From: Apostichopus japonicus
Lineage: Eukaryota > Echinodermata > Holothuroidea > Aspidochirotida > Stichopodidae
DNA length: 64,000 bases
Assembly: GCF_037975245.1 (NCBI RefSeq)
Contig: NC_092574.1
Coordinates: forward strand, 3,753,001 to 3,817,000
Reading direction: 5' to 3'
Both the position numbers and the translations under genes were made by a program. Position 1 is the first letter of the stretch. Each line of letters starts with the position of its first letter. The notes below the pieces were generated by a model. It ran no database searches. It was not told where the DNA came from and worked only from the letters and a program-made list of their open reading frames with translations. Positions 1-14,597 of this stretch are shown here, piece after piece.

Positions 1-531
1 CCGCACATTCGATTAATCGGTACCGAACATTCGATTGATCGGCACCGCACATTCGATTGATCGGCACCGCATATTCGATGGATCGGTACGGCACATTCGA
101 TTGATCGGTACCGCACATTCGATTGATCGGTTCCGCAAGTTCGATTGATCGGTACCGCACATTCGATTTATCTGCAACGCACATTCGATTTATAGGTACC
201 GCATATTCGATTGATCGGTACCGCACATTCGATTTATCGGTACCGCACATTCGATTTATCGGTACCGCACATTCGATTGATCCTCACTGCAAATTCAATT
301 TATCGACACCGCACATTCGATTGATCGGTACCGTACACTCCATTGATAGGTACCGCACATTCGATTTATCGGCAACGCACATTCGATTGATCGGTACCGC
401 ACATTCGATTGATCGTTACCGCACATTCGATTGATCGGCACCGCACGTTCGATTGATCGGTACCGCACATTCGATGGATCGGTACCGCACATTCGATTGA
501 TCGGTACCGAACATTCGATAAATCGGTTACG

Positions 532-551
532 CAAATAAGATTGATCTACCG
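532..551 (+). repeat. 20-bp deletion monomer
   Basis: A CAAATAAGATT monomer whose GATCGGTACCG end is shortened to GATCTACCG, giving 20 bp. The matching monomer near 1260 has GATCTGTACCG at full length, so two bases were lost here. It shifts the array phase by two. Confidence 0.85.
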
Positions 552-3500
552 CAAATTCGATTGATCGATACCGCACATTCGATTGATCGGTACCGAACAT
601 TCGATAAATCGGTTACGCATCATTCGATAGATCGGTACCGCACATTCGATTGATCGGTTCCGCACATTCGATTGATCGGTACGGCACATTCCATTTATCG
701 GTACCGCTCATTCGATTTATCGGTACCGCACATTCGATTGATCGATACCGCACATTCGATTTATCGGTACCGCCCATTCGATTGATCGTTAGAGCATATT
801 CGATAGATCGGTACCGCACATTCGATTGATCGGTACCGCACATTCGATTGATCGATACCGCACATTCTGTTTATCGGTACAGCACATTCGATTTATCGGT
901 ACCGCACATTCCATTTATCGGTACCGCACTTACGATTTATCGGTACCGCACATTCGATTTATCGGTACCGCACATTCGATTGATCGGTACCGCACATTCG
1001 ATTTATAGGTACCGCACATTTGATTGATCGATAAGGCACATTCGATTGATCGGCACCGCATATTCGATTTATCGGTACCGCACATTCCATTGATCCTCAC
1101 CGTAAATTCGATTTATCGGCACCGCACATTCGATTGATCGGTACCGCACATTCGATTGATCGGTACCGCACATTCGATTGATCGGTACCGCATTATCGAT
1201 TGATCGGTACCGCACATTTGATTGATCGGTACCGAACATTCGATAAATCGGTTACGCAAATAAGATTGATCTGTACCGCAAATTCGATTGATCGATACCG
1301 GACATTCGATTGATCGGTACGGCACATTCGATAAATCTGTTACGCAACATTCGATAGATCGGTACCGCACATTCGATTGATCGGTTCCGCACATTCGATT
1401 GATCGGTACGGCACATTCCATTTATCGGTACCGCTCATTCGATTTATCGGTACCGCACATTCGATTTATCGGTACCGCACATTCGATTGATCGATACCGC
1501 ACATTCTATTTATCGATACGGAACAATAGATTGTTCGGTAAAGCATATTCGATAGATCGGTACCGCACATTCGATTGATCGATACCGCACATTCTGTTTA
1601 TCGGTACCGCACATTCGATTTATCGGTACCGCACATTCCATTTATCGGTACCGCACTTACGATTTATCGGTACCGCAAATTCGATTTATCGGCACCGCAC
1701 ATTCGATTGATCGGTACCGCACATTCGATTGATCGGTACCGCACATTCGATTGATCGGTACCGCACATTCGATTTATCGGTACCGCAAATTCGATTCATC
1801 GTTACCGCACATTCGATTGATCGGCACCGCACATTCGATTGATCGGCACCGCACATTCGATTGATCGGCAACGCACATTCGATTGATCGGTACAGCACAT
1901 TCGATTAATCGGTACCGCACATTCGATTTATCGGCAAAGCACATTCGATTAATCGGTAATGCATTTTCGATTGATCGGTACCGCACATTCGATTGTTCGG
2001 TACCGCACATTCGATTTATCGGCAACGCACATTCGATTGATCGGTACCGCATATTCGATTGATCGATACCGCACCTTCTGTTTATCGGTACCGCACATTC
2101 AATTTATCGGTACCGCACATTCCATTTATCGATACCGCACATACGATTTATCGATACCGCACATTCGATTTATCGGTACCGCACATTCGATTGATCGGCA
2201 CCGCACATTCGATTGATCGGTACCGCACATTCGATTGATCAATAAGGCACATTCGATTGATCGGTACCGCACATTCGATTTATCGGCACCGCACATTCGA
2301 TTGATCCTCACCGCAAATTCGATCTATCGGCACCGCACATTCGATTTATCGGTACAGCACATTCGATTGATCGGTACCGCACATTCGATTGATCGGCACC
2401 GCACATTCGATTGATCGTTACCGCACATTCGATTAATCGGTACCGAACATTCGATTGATCGGCAACGCACATTCGATTAATCGGCACCGCACATTCGATT
2501 GATCGGCACCGCACATTCGATGGATCGGTACGGCACATTCGATTGATCGGTACCGCACATTCGATTTCTCGGTTCCGCAAATTCGATTGATCGGTACCGC
2601 ACATTCGATTTATCGGCAACGCACATTCGATTTATAGGTACCGCATATTCGATTGATCGGTACCGCACATTCGATTTATCGGTACCGCACATTCGATTGA
2701 TCGGTACCGCACATTCGATTGATCCTCACTGCAAATTGAATTTATCGACACCGCACATTCGATTGATCGGTACCGCACACTCGATTGATTGGTACCGCAC
2801 ATTCGATTTATCGGCAACGCACATTCGATTGATCGGTACCGCACATTCGATTGATCGTTACCGCACATTCGATTAATCGGCACCGCACATTCGATTGATC
2901 GGTACCGCACATTCGATTGATCGGTACCGCACATTCGATTGATCGGTACCGCACATTCCATTTATCGGCAACGCACATTCGATTGATCGGTACCGCACAT
3001 TCGATTGATCGATACCTCACATTCTTTTTATCGGTACCGCACATTCGATTTATCGTTCCGCACATTCCATTTATCGGTACCGCACATACGATTTATCGGT
3101 ACCGCACATTCGATTTATCGGTACCGCACATTCGATTGATCGGTACCGCACATTCGATTGATCGGTAACGCACATTCGATTAATCGGCAACGCACATTCG
3201 ATTTATAGGTACCGCACATTCGAATGTTCGGTACCGCACATTCGATTTATCGGTACCGCACATTCGATTGTTCGGTACCGCACATTCGATTGATCGGTCC
3301 CGCACATTCGATTTATCGGCAACGCACATTCGATTGATCGGTACCGCACATTCGATTGATCGATACCGCACATTCTGTTTATCGGTACCGCACATTCGAT
3401 TGATCGGTACCGCACATTCCATTTATCGGTACCGCACATACGATTGATCCGTACCGCACATTCGATTGATCGGTACCGAACATTCGATAAATCGGTTACG

Positions 3501-3700
3501 CAAATATTATTGATCGGTACCGCAAATTCGATTGATCGTTACCGCACATTCGATTAATCGGTACCGCACATTCGATTTATCGGCAACGCACATTCGATTA
3601 ATCGGTACCGCACATTCGATTGATCGGTAACGCACATTCGATTGATCGATACCGCACGTTCGATTGATCGGTACCGCATTATCGATTGATCGGTACCGCA

Positions 3701-4497
3701 TTATCTATTGATCGGCACCGCACATTCGATTGATCGGCAACGCACATTCGATTAATCGGTACCGCACATTCGATTGATCGGCACCGCACATTCGATTGAT
3801 CGGCACCGCACGTTCGATAAATCGGTACGGCACATTCGATTGATCGGTACAGCACATTCGATTTATCGCTACCGCAAATTCTATTTATCGGTACCGCACA
3901 TTCGATTGATCGGTAACGCACATTCGATTGATCGATACCGCACGTTCGATTGATCGGTACCGCATTATCGATTGATCGGTACCGCACAATCGATTGATCG
4001 GTACCGAACATTCGATAAATCGGTTACGCAACATTCGATTGATCGGTACCGCACATTCGATTGATCGGTACCGAAATTTCGATCAATCGGTTACGCAAAT
4101 AAGATTGATCGGTACCGCAAATTCGATTGATCGATACCGCACGTTCGATTGATCGGTACCGCATTATCGATTGATCGGCACCGCACATTCGATTGATCGG
4201 CAACGCACATTCGATTAATCGGTACCGCACATTCGATTGATCGGCACCGCACATTCGATTGATCGGCACCGCACGTTCGATAAATCGGTACGGCACATTC
4301 GATTGATCGGTACAGCACATTCGATTTATCGGTACCGCAAATTCTATTTATCGGTACCGCACATTCGATTGATCGGTACCGCACATTCGACTGATCGATA
4401 CCGCATATTCGATAGATCTGTACAGCGCCTTCGATTGATTGGCATCGAACATTCGATTAATCGGTTACGCAACATTCGATTGATCGATACCGCACAT
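3701..4497 (+). repeat. Block duplicated at 1,895-bp spacing, copy 1
   Basis: This segment carries A, B and C cassette parts and matches 5596-6370 at a spacing of 1,895 bp (86 monomers plus 3 bp). After about 4380 the spacing falls to 1,873 bp, because one monomer of this copy is absent from the second. Both copies end in a C cassette. Small substitutions separate them, so this pair is older than the near-identical ones further right. Edges are good to about one monomer. Confidence 0.8.
3721..3896 (+). repeat. Cassette B: eight-monomer, 176-bp unit
   Basis: Eight 22-bp monomers end in order GGCAACG, (TTAATC)GGTACCG, GGCACCG, GGCACCG, (ATAAATC)GGTACGG, GGTACAG, (TTTATC)GCTACCG and (CAAATTCTATT)GGTACCG. 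The diagnostic core is the GGTACGG monomer followed by the GGTACAG monomer. That core recurs near 4.29, 5.45, 5.73, 6.18, 6.75, 12.48, 14.00, 23.24, 24.89, 25.95, 26.28, 31.36, 33.98, 36.49, 43.32, 45.53, 48.89, 51.17, 53.82, 56.76, 61.37 and 63.71 kb, with small changes such as GAGTGATC or CTAGTGATC. Such a fixed order of variants cannot come from independent point mutation of monomers; it shows the block was copied as a unit. Confidence 0.9.
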
Positions 4498-5595
4498 ACG
4501 ATTGATCCGTACCGCACATTCGATTGATCGGTACCGAACATTCGATAAATCGGTTACGCAAATAATATTCATCGGTACCGCAAATTCGATTGATCGATAC
4601 CGCACGTTCGATTGATCGGTACCGCATTATCGATTGATCGGTACCGCACATTCGATTGATCGGTACCGAACATTCGATAAATCGGTTACGCAACATGCGA
4701 TAGATCGGTACCGCACATTCGATTGATCGGTTCCGCACATTCGATTGATCGGCAACGCACATTCGATTAATCGGTACCGCACATTCGATTGATCGGCACC
4801 GCACATTCGATTGATCGGCACCGCACATTTGATTGATCGGCAACGCACATTCGATTGATCGGTACCGCACATTCGATTTATCGGTACCGCAAATTCGATT
4901 TATCGGTACCGCACATTCGATTGATCGGTACCGCACATTCCATTGTTCGGTACCGCACAATCGATTTATCGGTTCCGCATTTTCGATTTATCGGCACCGC
5001 ATATTCGATTGATCCTCACCGCAAATTCGATTGATCGGCACCGCACAATCGATTGATCGGTACCGCACATTTGATTGATCGGTACCGCACATTCGATTTA
5101 TCGGCAACGCACATTCGATTGATCGGTATCGCACATTCGATTGATCGGCACCGCACAATCGATTGATCGGCACCGCACATTCGATTGATCGTTACCGCAC
5201 ATTCGATTAATCGGCACCGCACATTCCATTTATCGGCAACGCACATTCGATTAATCGGTACCGCACATTCGATTGATCGGTACCGCACATTCGATTTATC
5301 GTTACCGCACATTCTATTAATCGGTACCGCACATTCGATTTATCGGCAACGCACATTCGATTAATCGGTACCGCACATTCGACTGATCGGTACCGCACAA
5401 TCGATTGTTCGGTACCGCATATTCGATTGATCGGTACCGCACGTTCGATAAATCGGTACGGCACATTCGATTGATCGGTACAGCACATTCGATTTATCGG
5501 TACCGCAAATTCTATTTATCGGTACCGCACATTCGATTGATCGGTACCGCACAATCGATTGATCTATACCGCACGTTCGATTGATCGGTACCGCA

Positions 5596-6370
5596 TTATC
5601 TATTGATCGGCACCGCACATTCGATTGATCGGCAACGCACATTCGATTAATCGGTACCGCACATTCGATTGATCGGCACCGCACATTCGATTGATCGGCA
5701 CCGCGCGTTCGATAAATCGGTACGGCACATTCGATTGATCGGTACAGCACATTCGATTTATCGGTACCGCAAATTCTATTTATCGGTACCGCACATTCGA
5801 TTGATCGGTACCGCACATTCCATTGATCGATACCGCACGTTCGATTGATCGGTACCGCATTATCGATTGATCGGTACCGCACATTCGATTGATCGGTACC
5901 GAACATTCGATAAATCGGTTACGCAACATTCGATAGATCGGTACCGCACATTCGATTGATCGGTACCGAAATTTCGATAAATCGGTTACGCAAATAAGAT
6001 TGATCGGTACCGCAAATTCGATTGATCGATACCGCACGTTCGATTGATCGGTACCGCATTATCGATTGATCGGCACCGCACATTCGATTGATCGGCAACG
6101 CACATTCGATTAATCGGTACCGCACATTCGATTGATCGGCACCGCACATTCGATTGATCGGCACCGCACGTTCGATAAATCGGTACGGCACATTCGATTG
6201 ATCGGTACAGCACATTCGATTTATCGGTACCGCAAATTCTATTTATCGGTACCGCACATTCGATTGATCGATACCGCATATTCGATAGATCTGTACCGCG
6301 CCTTCGATTGATTGGCATCGAACATTCGATTAATCGGTTACGCAACATTCGATTGATCGATACCGCACAT
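5596..6370 (+). repeat. Block duplicated at 1,895-bp spacing, copy 2
   Basis: Second copy of 3701-4497, one monomer shorter near its end. A further partial relative lies around 6.8-7.1 kb, containing the same GGTACCGAAATTTCG variant seen near 4.07 and 5.96 kb. Confidence 0.8.
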
Positions 6371-8590
6371 TCGATTGATCGGTACCGCACATACGATTTA
6401 TCGGTACCGCACATTCGATTTATCGGTACCGCACATTCCATTGATCGGTACCGCACATTCGATTGATCGATACCGCACGTTCGATTGATCGGTACCGCAT
6501 TATCCATTGATCGGTACCGCACATTCGATTGATCGGTACCGAACATTCGATAAATCGGTTACGCAAATAAGATTGATCGGTACCGCAAATTCGATTGATC
6601 GATACCGCACGTTCGATTGATCGGTACCGCACATTCGATTGATCGATACCGCATATTCGATAGATCTGTACCGCGCCTTCGATTGATTGGCATCGAACAT
6701 TCGATTAATCGGTTACGCAACATTCAATTGATCGGCACCGCACATTCGATAAATCGGTACGGCACATTCGATTGATCGGTACAGCACATTCGATTTATCG
6801 GTACCGCAAATTCGATTTATCGGTACCGCACGTTCGATAAATCGGTACGACACATTTGATTGATCGGTACAGCACATTCGATTTATCGGTACCGCAAATT
6901 CTATTTATCGATACCGCACGTTCGATTGATCGGTACCGCATTATCGATTGATCGGTACCGCACATTCGATTGATCGGTACCGAACATTCGATAAATCGGT
7001 TACGCAACATTCGATAGATCGGTACCGCACATTCGATTGATCGGTACCGAAATTTCGATAAATCGGTTACGCAAATAAGATTGATCGGTACCGCAAATTC
7101 GATTGATCGGCACCGCACATTCGATTGATCGGTACCGAACATTCGATTGATCGGTTACGCAAATAAGATTGATCGGTACCGCACATTCGATTGATCGGTT
7201 CCGCACATTCGATTGATCGGTACCGCACATTCCATTGATCGGTACCGAACATTCGATTGATCGGTTACGCAACATTCGATAGATCGGTACCGCACATTCG
7301 ATTGATCGGTTCCGCACATTCGATTGATCGGCAACGTACATTCCATTAATCGGTACCGCACATTCGATTGATCGGCACCGCACATTCGATTGATCGGCAC
7401 CGCGCATTCGATTGATCAGCAACGCACATTCGATTGATCGGTACAGCACATTCCATTTATCGGTACCGCACATTCGATTTATCGGTACCGCACATTCGAT
7501 TGATCGGTACCGCACATTCCATTGTTCGGTACCGCACAATCGATTTATCGGTTCCGCATTTTCGATTTATCGGCACCGCATATTCGATTGATCCTCACCG
7601 CAAATTCGATTTATCGGCACCGCACAATCGATTGATCGGTACCGCACATTCGATTGATCGGTACCGCACATTCGATTTATCGGCAACGCACATTTGATTT
7701 ATCGGTACCGCACATTCGATTAATCGGTAAAGCACATTCGATTGATCGGTACAGCACATTCGATTTATCGTACCGCAAATTCTATTTATCGGTACCGCAC
7801 ATTCGATTGATCGGTACCGCACATTCGATTGACCGATACCGCATATTCGATAGATCTGTACCGTGCCTTCGATTGTTTGGCATCGAACATTCGATTAATC
7901 GGTTACGCAACATTCGATTGATCGATACCGCACATTCGATTGATCGGCACCGCACATTCGATTGATCGGCACCGCACATTCGATTGATCGGCAACGCACA
8001 TTCGATTGATCGGTACAGCACATTCGATTTATCGGTACCGCACATTCGATTTATCGGTACCGCACATTCGATTGATCGGTACCGCACATTCCATTGTTCG
8101 GTACCGCACAATCGATTTATCGGTTCCGCATTTTCGATTTATCGGCACCGCATATTCGATTGATCCTCACCGCAAATTCGATTTATCGGCACCGCACAAT
8201 CGATTGATCGGTACCGCACATTCGATTTCTCGGTACCGCACATTCGATTTATCGGCAACGCACATTTGATTTATCGGTACCGCACAATCGATTGATCGGC
8301 ACCGCACATTCGATTGATCGATACCGCACATTCGATTTATCGGCACCGCACATTCGATTGATCGGTATCGCACATTCGATTGATCGGCACCGCACAATCG
8401 ATTGATCGGCACCGCACATTCGATTGATCGTCACCGCACATTCGATTGATCGGTACCGCACATTCGATTGATCGGTACCGCACATTCGATTGATCGGTAC
8501 CGCACATTCCATTTATCGGCAACGCACATTCGATTGATCGGTACCGCACATTCGATTGATCGATACCTCACATTCTGTTTATCGGTACCG

Positions 8591-8611
8591 CACATTCGAT
8601 TTATCGTACCG
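8591..8611 (+). repeat. 21-bp deletion monomer
   Basis: A CACATTCGATTTATC monomer with TCGTACCG in place of TCGGTACCG, giving 21 bp. The same one-base loss appears at 15723-15743 and 17989-18009, inside the same neighbourhood of variant monomers. A related form with TCGTTCCGC sits near 3050. The shared indel marks these stretches as copies of one ancestral segment. Confidence 0.85.
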
Positions 8612-10740
8612 CACATTCCATTTATCGGTACCGCACATACGATTTATCGGTACCGCACATTCGATTTATCGGTACCGCACATTCGATTGATCGGTACCGC
8701 ACATTCGATTGATCGGTACCGCACATGCGATTAATCGGCACCGCACATTCGATTTATAGGTACCGCACATTCGAATGTTCGGTACCGCACATTCGATTTA
8801 TCGGTACCGCACATTCGATTGATCGGTACCGCACATTCGATTGATCGGTACCGCACATTCGATTTATCGGCAACGCACATTCGATTGATCGGTACCGCAC
8901 ATACGATTGATCGATACCGCACATTCTGTTTATCGGTACCGCACATTCGATTGATCGGTACCGCACATTCCATTTATCGGTACCGCACATACGATTGATC
9001 GGTACCGCACATTCGATTGATCGGTACCGAACATTCGATAAATCGGTTACGCAAATAATATTGATCGGTACCGCAAATTCGATTGATCGATACCGCACGT
9101 TCGATTGATCGGTACCGCATTATCGATTGATCGGTACCGCACATTCGATTGATCGGTACCGAACATTCGATAAATCGGTTACGCAACATTTGATTTATCG
9201 GTACCGCACATTCGATTGATCGATACCGCACATTCGATTTATCGGCACCGCACATTCGATTGATCGGTATCGCACATTCGATTGATCGGCACCGCACAAT
9301 CGATTGATCGGCACCACACATTCGATTGATCGTTACTGCACATTCGATTAATCGGCACCGCACATTCGATTTATCGGCAACGCACATTCGATTAATCGGT
9401 ACCGCACATTCGATTGATCGGTACCGCACATTCGATTTTTCGTTACCGCACATTCGATTAATCGGTACCGCACATTCGATTTATCGGCAACGCACATTCG
9501 ATTGATCGTTACCGCACATTCGATTAATCGGTACCGCACATTCCATTTATCGGCAACGCACATTCGATTAATCGGTACCGCACATTCGATTGATCGGAAC
9601 CGCACATTCGATTTATCGTTACCGCACATTCGATTAATCGGTACCGCACATTCGATTTATCGGCAACGCACATTCTATTATTCGGTACCGCACATTCGAC
9701 TGATCGGTACCGCACAATCGATTGTTCGGTACCGCATATTCGATTGATCGGTACCGAACATTCGATAAATCGGTACCGCATTATCGATTGATCGATACCG
9801 CACATTCGATTGATCGGTAACGCACAATCGATTGATCGGTACCGCACATTCGATTTATCGGTACCGCACATTCGATTGATCGGTCCCGCACATTCGATTG
9901 ATCGTCACCGCTCATTCGATTGATCGGTTACGCAAATAAGACTGATCGGTACCGCAAATTCGATTGATCGATACCGCACGTTCGATTGATCGGTACCGCA
10001 TTATTGATTGATCGGCACCGCACATTCGATTGATCGGTACCGCACATTCGATTTATCGGCAACGCACATTCGATTTATAAGTACCGCACATTCGATTGAT
10101 CGATAAGGCACAATCGATTTATCGGTTCCGCACATTCGATTTATCGGTACCGCACATTCGATTGATCGATACCGCACATTCGATTGATCGGTACCGCACA
10201 ATCGATTGATCGGTAGCGCACATTCGATAAATCGGTACCGCACATTCGATTGATCGGTACAGCACATTCCATTTATCGGTACCGCAAATTCGATTGATCG
10301 GTACCGCACATTCGAAGGATCGGTACCGCACATTCGATTGATCGATACCGCACGTTCGATTGATCGGTACCGCATTATCGATTGATCGGTACCGCACATT
10401 CGATTGATCGGCACCGCACATTCGATTGATCGGCACCGCTCATTCGATTTATCGGTACCGCACATTCGATTGATCGGTACCGCACATTCGATTTATCGGC
10501 AACGCACATTCGATTTATAAGTACCGCACATTCGATGGATCGATAAGGCACAATCGATTTATCGGTTCCGCACAATCGATTTATCGGTTCCGCATTTTCG
10601 ATTTATCGGCACCGCATATTCGATTGATCCTCACCGCAAATTCGATTGATCGGCACCGCACAATCAATTGATCGGTACCGCACATTCGATTTATCGGCAA
10701 CGCACATTTGATTGATCGATACCGCATATTCGATTGATCG

Positions 10741-11476
10741 ATACCGCACATTCTGTTTATCGGTACCGCACATTCAATTTATCGGTACCGCACATTCCAT
10801 TTATCGGTACCGCACATACGATTTATCGATACCGCACATTCTATTTATCGGTACCGCACATTCAATTGATCGGTACCGCACATTCGATTGATCGGTTAGG
10901 GAAATAAGATTGATCGGTACCGCAAATTCGATTGATCGATACCGCATATTCGATTGATCGATACCGCATATTCGATTGATCGATACCGCACATTCTGTTT
11001 ATCGGTACCGCACATTTAATTTATCGGTACCGCACATTCCATTTATTGGTACCGCACATTCGATTTATCGTCAACGCACATTCGATTTATCGGTACCGCA
11101 CATTCGATGGATCGATAAGGCACATTCGATTGATCGGTACCGCACATTCGATTTATCGGTACCGCACATTCGATTGATCCTCACCGCAAATTCGATCTAT
11201 CGGCACCGCACATTCGATTTATCGGTACCGCACATTCGATTGATCGGTACCGCACATTCGATTGATCGGCACCGCACAATCGATTGATCGGCACCGCACA
11301 TTCGATTGATCGGTACCGCTCATTCGATTGATCGGTACCGCACATTCGATTTATCAGTACAGCACATTCGATTGATCGGTACCGCACATTCGATTGATCG
11401 TCACCGCTCATTCGATTGATCGGTACCGCACATTCGATGGATCGGTACCGCACATTCGATTGATCGATACCGCACG
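10741..11476 (+). repeat. First copy of the GGTTAGGG-bearing block (836-bp spacing)
   Basis: This stretch matches the one starting at 11577 at a spacing of 836 bp, exactly 38 monomers. It holds an ordered run of CATTCTGTTTATC, CATTCAATTTATC, CATTCCATTTATC and CATACGATTTATC monomers, then a GGTTAGGGAAATAAG variant, then GATAAGGCAC and CCTCACCG monomers. It stops near 11476, where a GATACCGCACGTTC start is joined to a CTGTTTATC end. That hybrid monomer looks like a recombination junction. A short partial copy of the CTGTTTATC run follows at 11475-11560. Confidence 0.82.
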
Positions 11477-11557
11477 TTCTGTTTATCGGTACCGCACATT
11501 CAATTTATCGGTACCGCACATTCCATTTATCGGTACCGCACATACGATTTATCGATA

Positions 11558-13077
11558 CCGCATATTCGATTGATCGATACCGCACATTCTGTTTATCGGT
11601 ACCGCACATTCAATTTATCGGTACCGCACATTCCATTTATCGGTACCGCACATACGATTTATCGATACCGCACATTCGATTTATCGGTACCGCACATTCA
11701 ATTGATCGGTACCGCACATTCGATTGATCGGTTAGGGAAATAAGATTGATCGGTACCGCAAATTCGATTGATCGATACCGCATATTCGATTGATCGATAC
11801 CGCATATTCGATTGATCGATACCGCACATTCTGTTTATCGGTACCGCACATTTAATTTATCGGTACCGCACATTCCATTTATTGGTACCGCACATTCGAT
11901 TTATCGTCAACGCACATTCGATTTATCGGTACCGCACATTCGATGGATCGATAAGGCACATTCGATTGATCGGTACCGCACATTCGATTTATCGGTACCG
12001 CACATTCGATTGATCCTCACCGCAAATTCGATCTATCGGCACCGCACATTCGATTTATCGGTACCGCACATTCGATTGATCGGTACCGCACATTCGATTG
12101 ATCGGCACCGCACAATCGATTGATCGGCACCGCACATTCGATTGATCGGTACCGCTCATTCGATTGATCGGTACCGCACATTCGATTTATCAGTACAGCA
12201 CATTCGATTGATCGGTACCGCACATTCGATTGATCGTCACCGCTCATTCGATTGATCGGTACCGCACATTCGATGGATCGGTACCGCACATTCGATTGAT
12301 CGATACCGCACGTTCGCTTGATCGATACCGCACGTTCGATTGATCGGTACCGCAAATTCGATTGATCGATACCGCATATTCGATAGATCTGTACCGCGCC
12401 TTCGATTAATTGGCATCGAACATTCGATTAATCGGTTACGCAACATTCGATTGATCGGCACCGCACATTCGATAAATCGGTACGGCACATTCGAGTGATC
12501 GGTACAGCACATTCGATTTATCGGTACCGCAAATTCGATTTATCGGTACCGCACGTTCGATAAATCGGTACGACACATTCGATTGATCGGTACAACACAT
12601 TCGATTTATCGGTACCGCAAATTCGATTTATCGGTACCGCACATTCGATTGATCGGTACCGCACATTAGATTGATCGATACCGCACGTTCGATTGATCGG
12701 TACCGCATTATCGATTGATCGGTACCGCACATTCGATTGATCGGTACCGAACATTCGATAAATCGGTTACGCTACATTCGATAAATCGGTTACGCAAATA
12801 AGATTGATCGGTACCGCAAATTCGATTGATCGATACCGCACGTTCGATTGATCGGTACCGCATATTCGATTGATCGATACCGCACATTCTGTTTATCGGT
12901 ACCGCACATTCAATTTATCGGTACCGCACATTCCATTTATCGGTACCGCACATACGATTTATCGATACCGCACATTCGATTTATCGGTACCGCACATTCG
13001 ATTGATCGGTACCGCACATTCGAAAAATCGGTTAGGGAAATAAGATTGATCGGTACCGCAAATTCGATTGATCGATA
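11558..13077 (+). repeat. 1,520-bp higher-order unit, copy 1
   Basis: A 1,520-bp block (69 monomers plus 2 bp) repeated directly downstream. It contains the CTGTTTATC run, the GGTTAGGG variant, a C cassette at about 12.38 kb, B-core monomers at 12.48 kb and an A-type part at 12.7 kb. Inside it, a 220-bp sub-block starting near 12886 is repeated from 13107. The only difference from copy 2 that I found by eye is a CACATTCG to CACACTCG change at 13505. Confidence 0.9.
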
Positions 13078-14597
13078 CCGCATATTCGATTGATCGATAC
13101 CGCACATTCTGTTTATCGGTACCGCACATTCAATTTATCGGTACCGCACATTCCATTTATCGGTACCGCACATACGATTTATCGATACCGCACATTCGAT
13201 TTATCGGTACCGCACATTCAATTGATCGGTACCGCACATTCGATTGATCGGTTAGGGAAATAAGATTGATCGGTACCGCAAATTCGATTGATCGATACCG
13301 CATATTCGATTGATCGATACCGCATATTCGATTGATCGATACCGCACATTCTGTTTATCGGTACCGCACATTTAATTTATCGGTACCGCACATTCCATTT
13401 ATTGGTACCGCACATTCGATTTATCGTCAACGCACATTCGATTTATCGGTACCGCACATTCGATGGATCGATAAGGCACATTCGATTGATCGGTACCGCA
13501 CATTCGATTTATCGGTACCGCACACTCGATTGATCCTCACCGCAAATTCGATCTATCGGCACCGCACATTCGATTTATCGGTACCGCACATTCGATTGAT
13601 CGGTACCGCACATTCGATTGATCGGCACCGCACAATCGATTGATCGGCACCGCACATTCGATTGATCGGTACCGCTCATTCGATTGATCGGTACCGCACA
13701 TTCGATTTATCAGTACAGCACATTCGATTGATCGGTACCGCACATTCGATTGATCGTCACCGCTCATTCGATTGATCGGTACCGCACATTCGATGGATCG
13801 GTACCGCACATTCGATTGATCGATACCGCACGTTCGCTTGATCGATACCGCACGTTCGATTGATCGGTACCGCAAATTCGATTGATCGATACCGCATATT
13901 CGATAGATCTGTACCGCGCCTTCGATTAATTGGCATCGAACATTCGATTAATCGGTTACGCAACATTCGATTGATCGGCACCGCACATTCGATAAATCGG
14001 TACGGCACATTCGAGTGATCGGTACAGCACATTCGATTTATCGGTACCGCAAATTCGATTTATCGGTACCGCACGTTCGATAAATCGGTACGACACATTC
14101 GATTGATCGGTACAACACATTCGATTTATCGGTACCGCAAATTCGATTTATCGGTACCGCACATTCGATTGATCGGTACCGCACATTAGATTGATCGATA
14201 CCGCACGTTCGATTGATCGGTACCGCATTATCGATTGATCGGTACCGCACATTCGATTGATCGGTACCGAACATTCGATAAATCGGTTACGCTACATTCG
14301 ATAAATCGGTTACGCAAATAAGATTGATCGGTACCGCAAATTCGATTGATCGATACCGCACGTTCGATTGATCGGTACCGCATATTCGATTGATCGATAC
14401 CGCACATTCTGTTTATCGGTACCGCACATTCAATTTATCGGTACCGCACATTCCATTTATCGGTACCGCACATACGATTTATCGATACCGCACATTCGAT
14501 TTATCGGTACCGCACATTCGATTGATCGGTACCGCACATTCGAAAAATCGGTTAGGGAAATAAGATTGATCGGTACCGCAAATTCGATTGATCGATA
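13078..14597 (+). repeat. 1,520-bp higher-order unit, copy 2
   Basis: Nearly identical to 11558-13077 at constant 1,520-bp spacing, including the odd monomers CGCTTGATC and CGAGTGATC, and the GGTTAGGG variants. Identity this close over 1.5 kb means a very recent duplication or an assembly repeat error. Confidence 0.9.
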
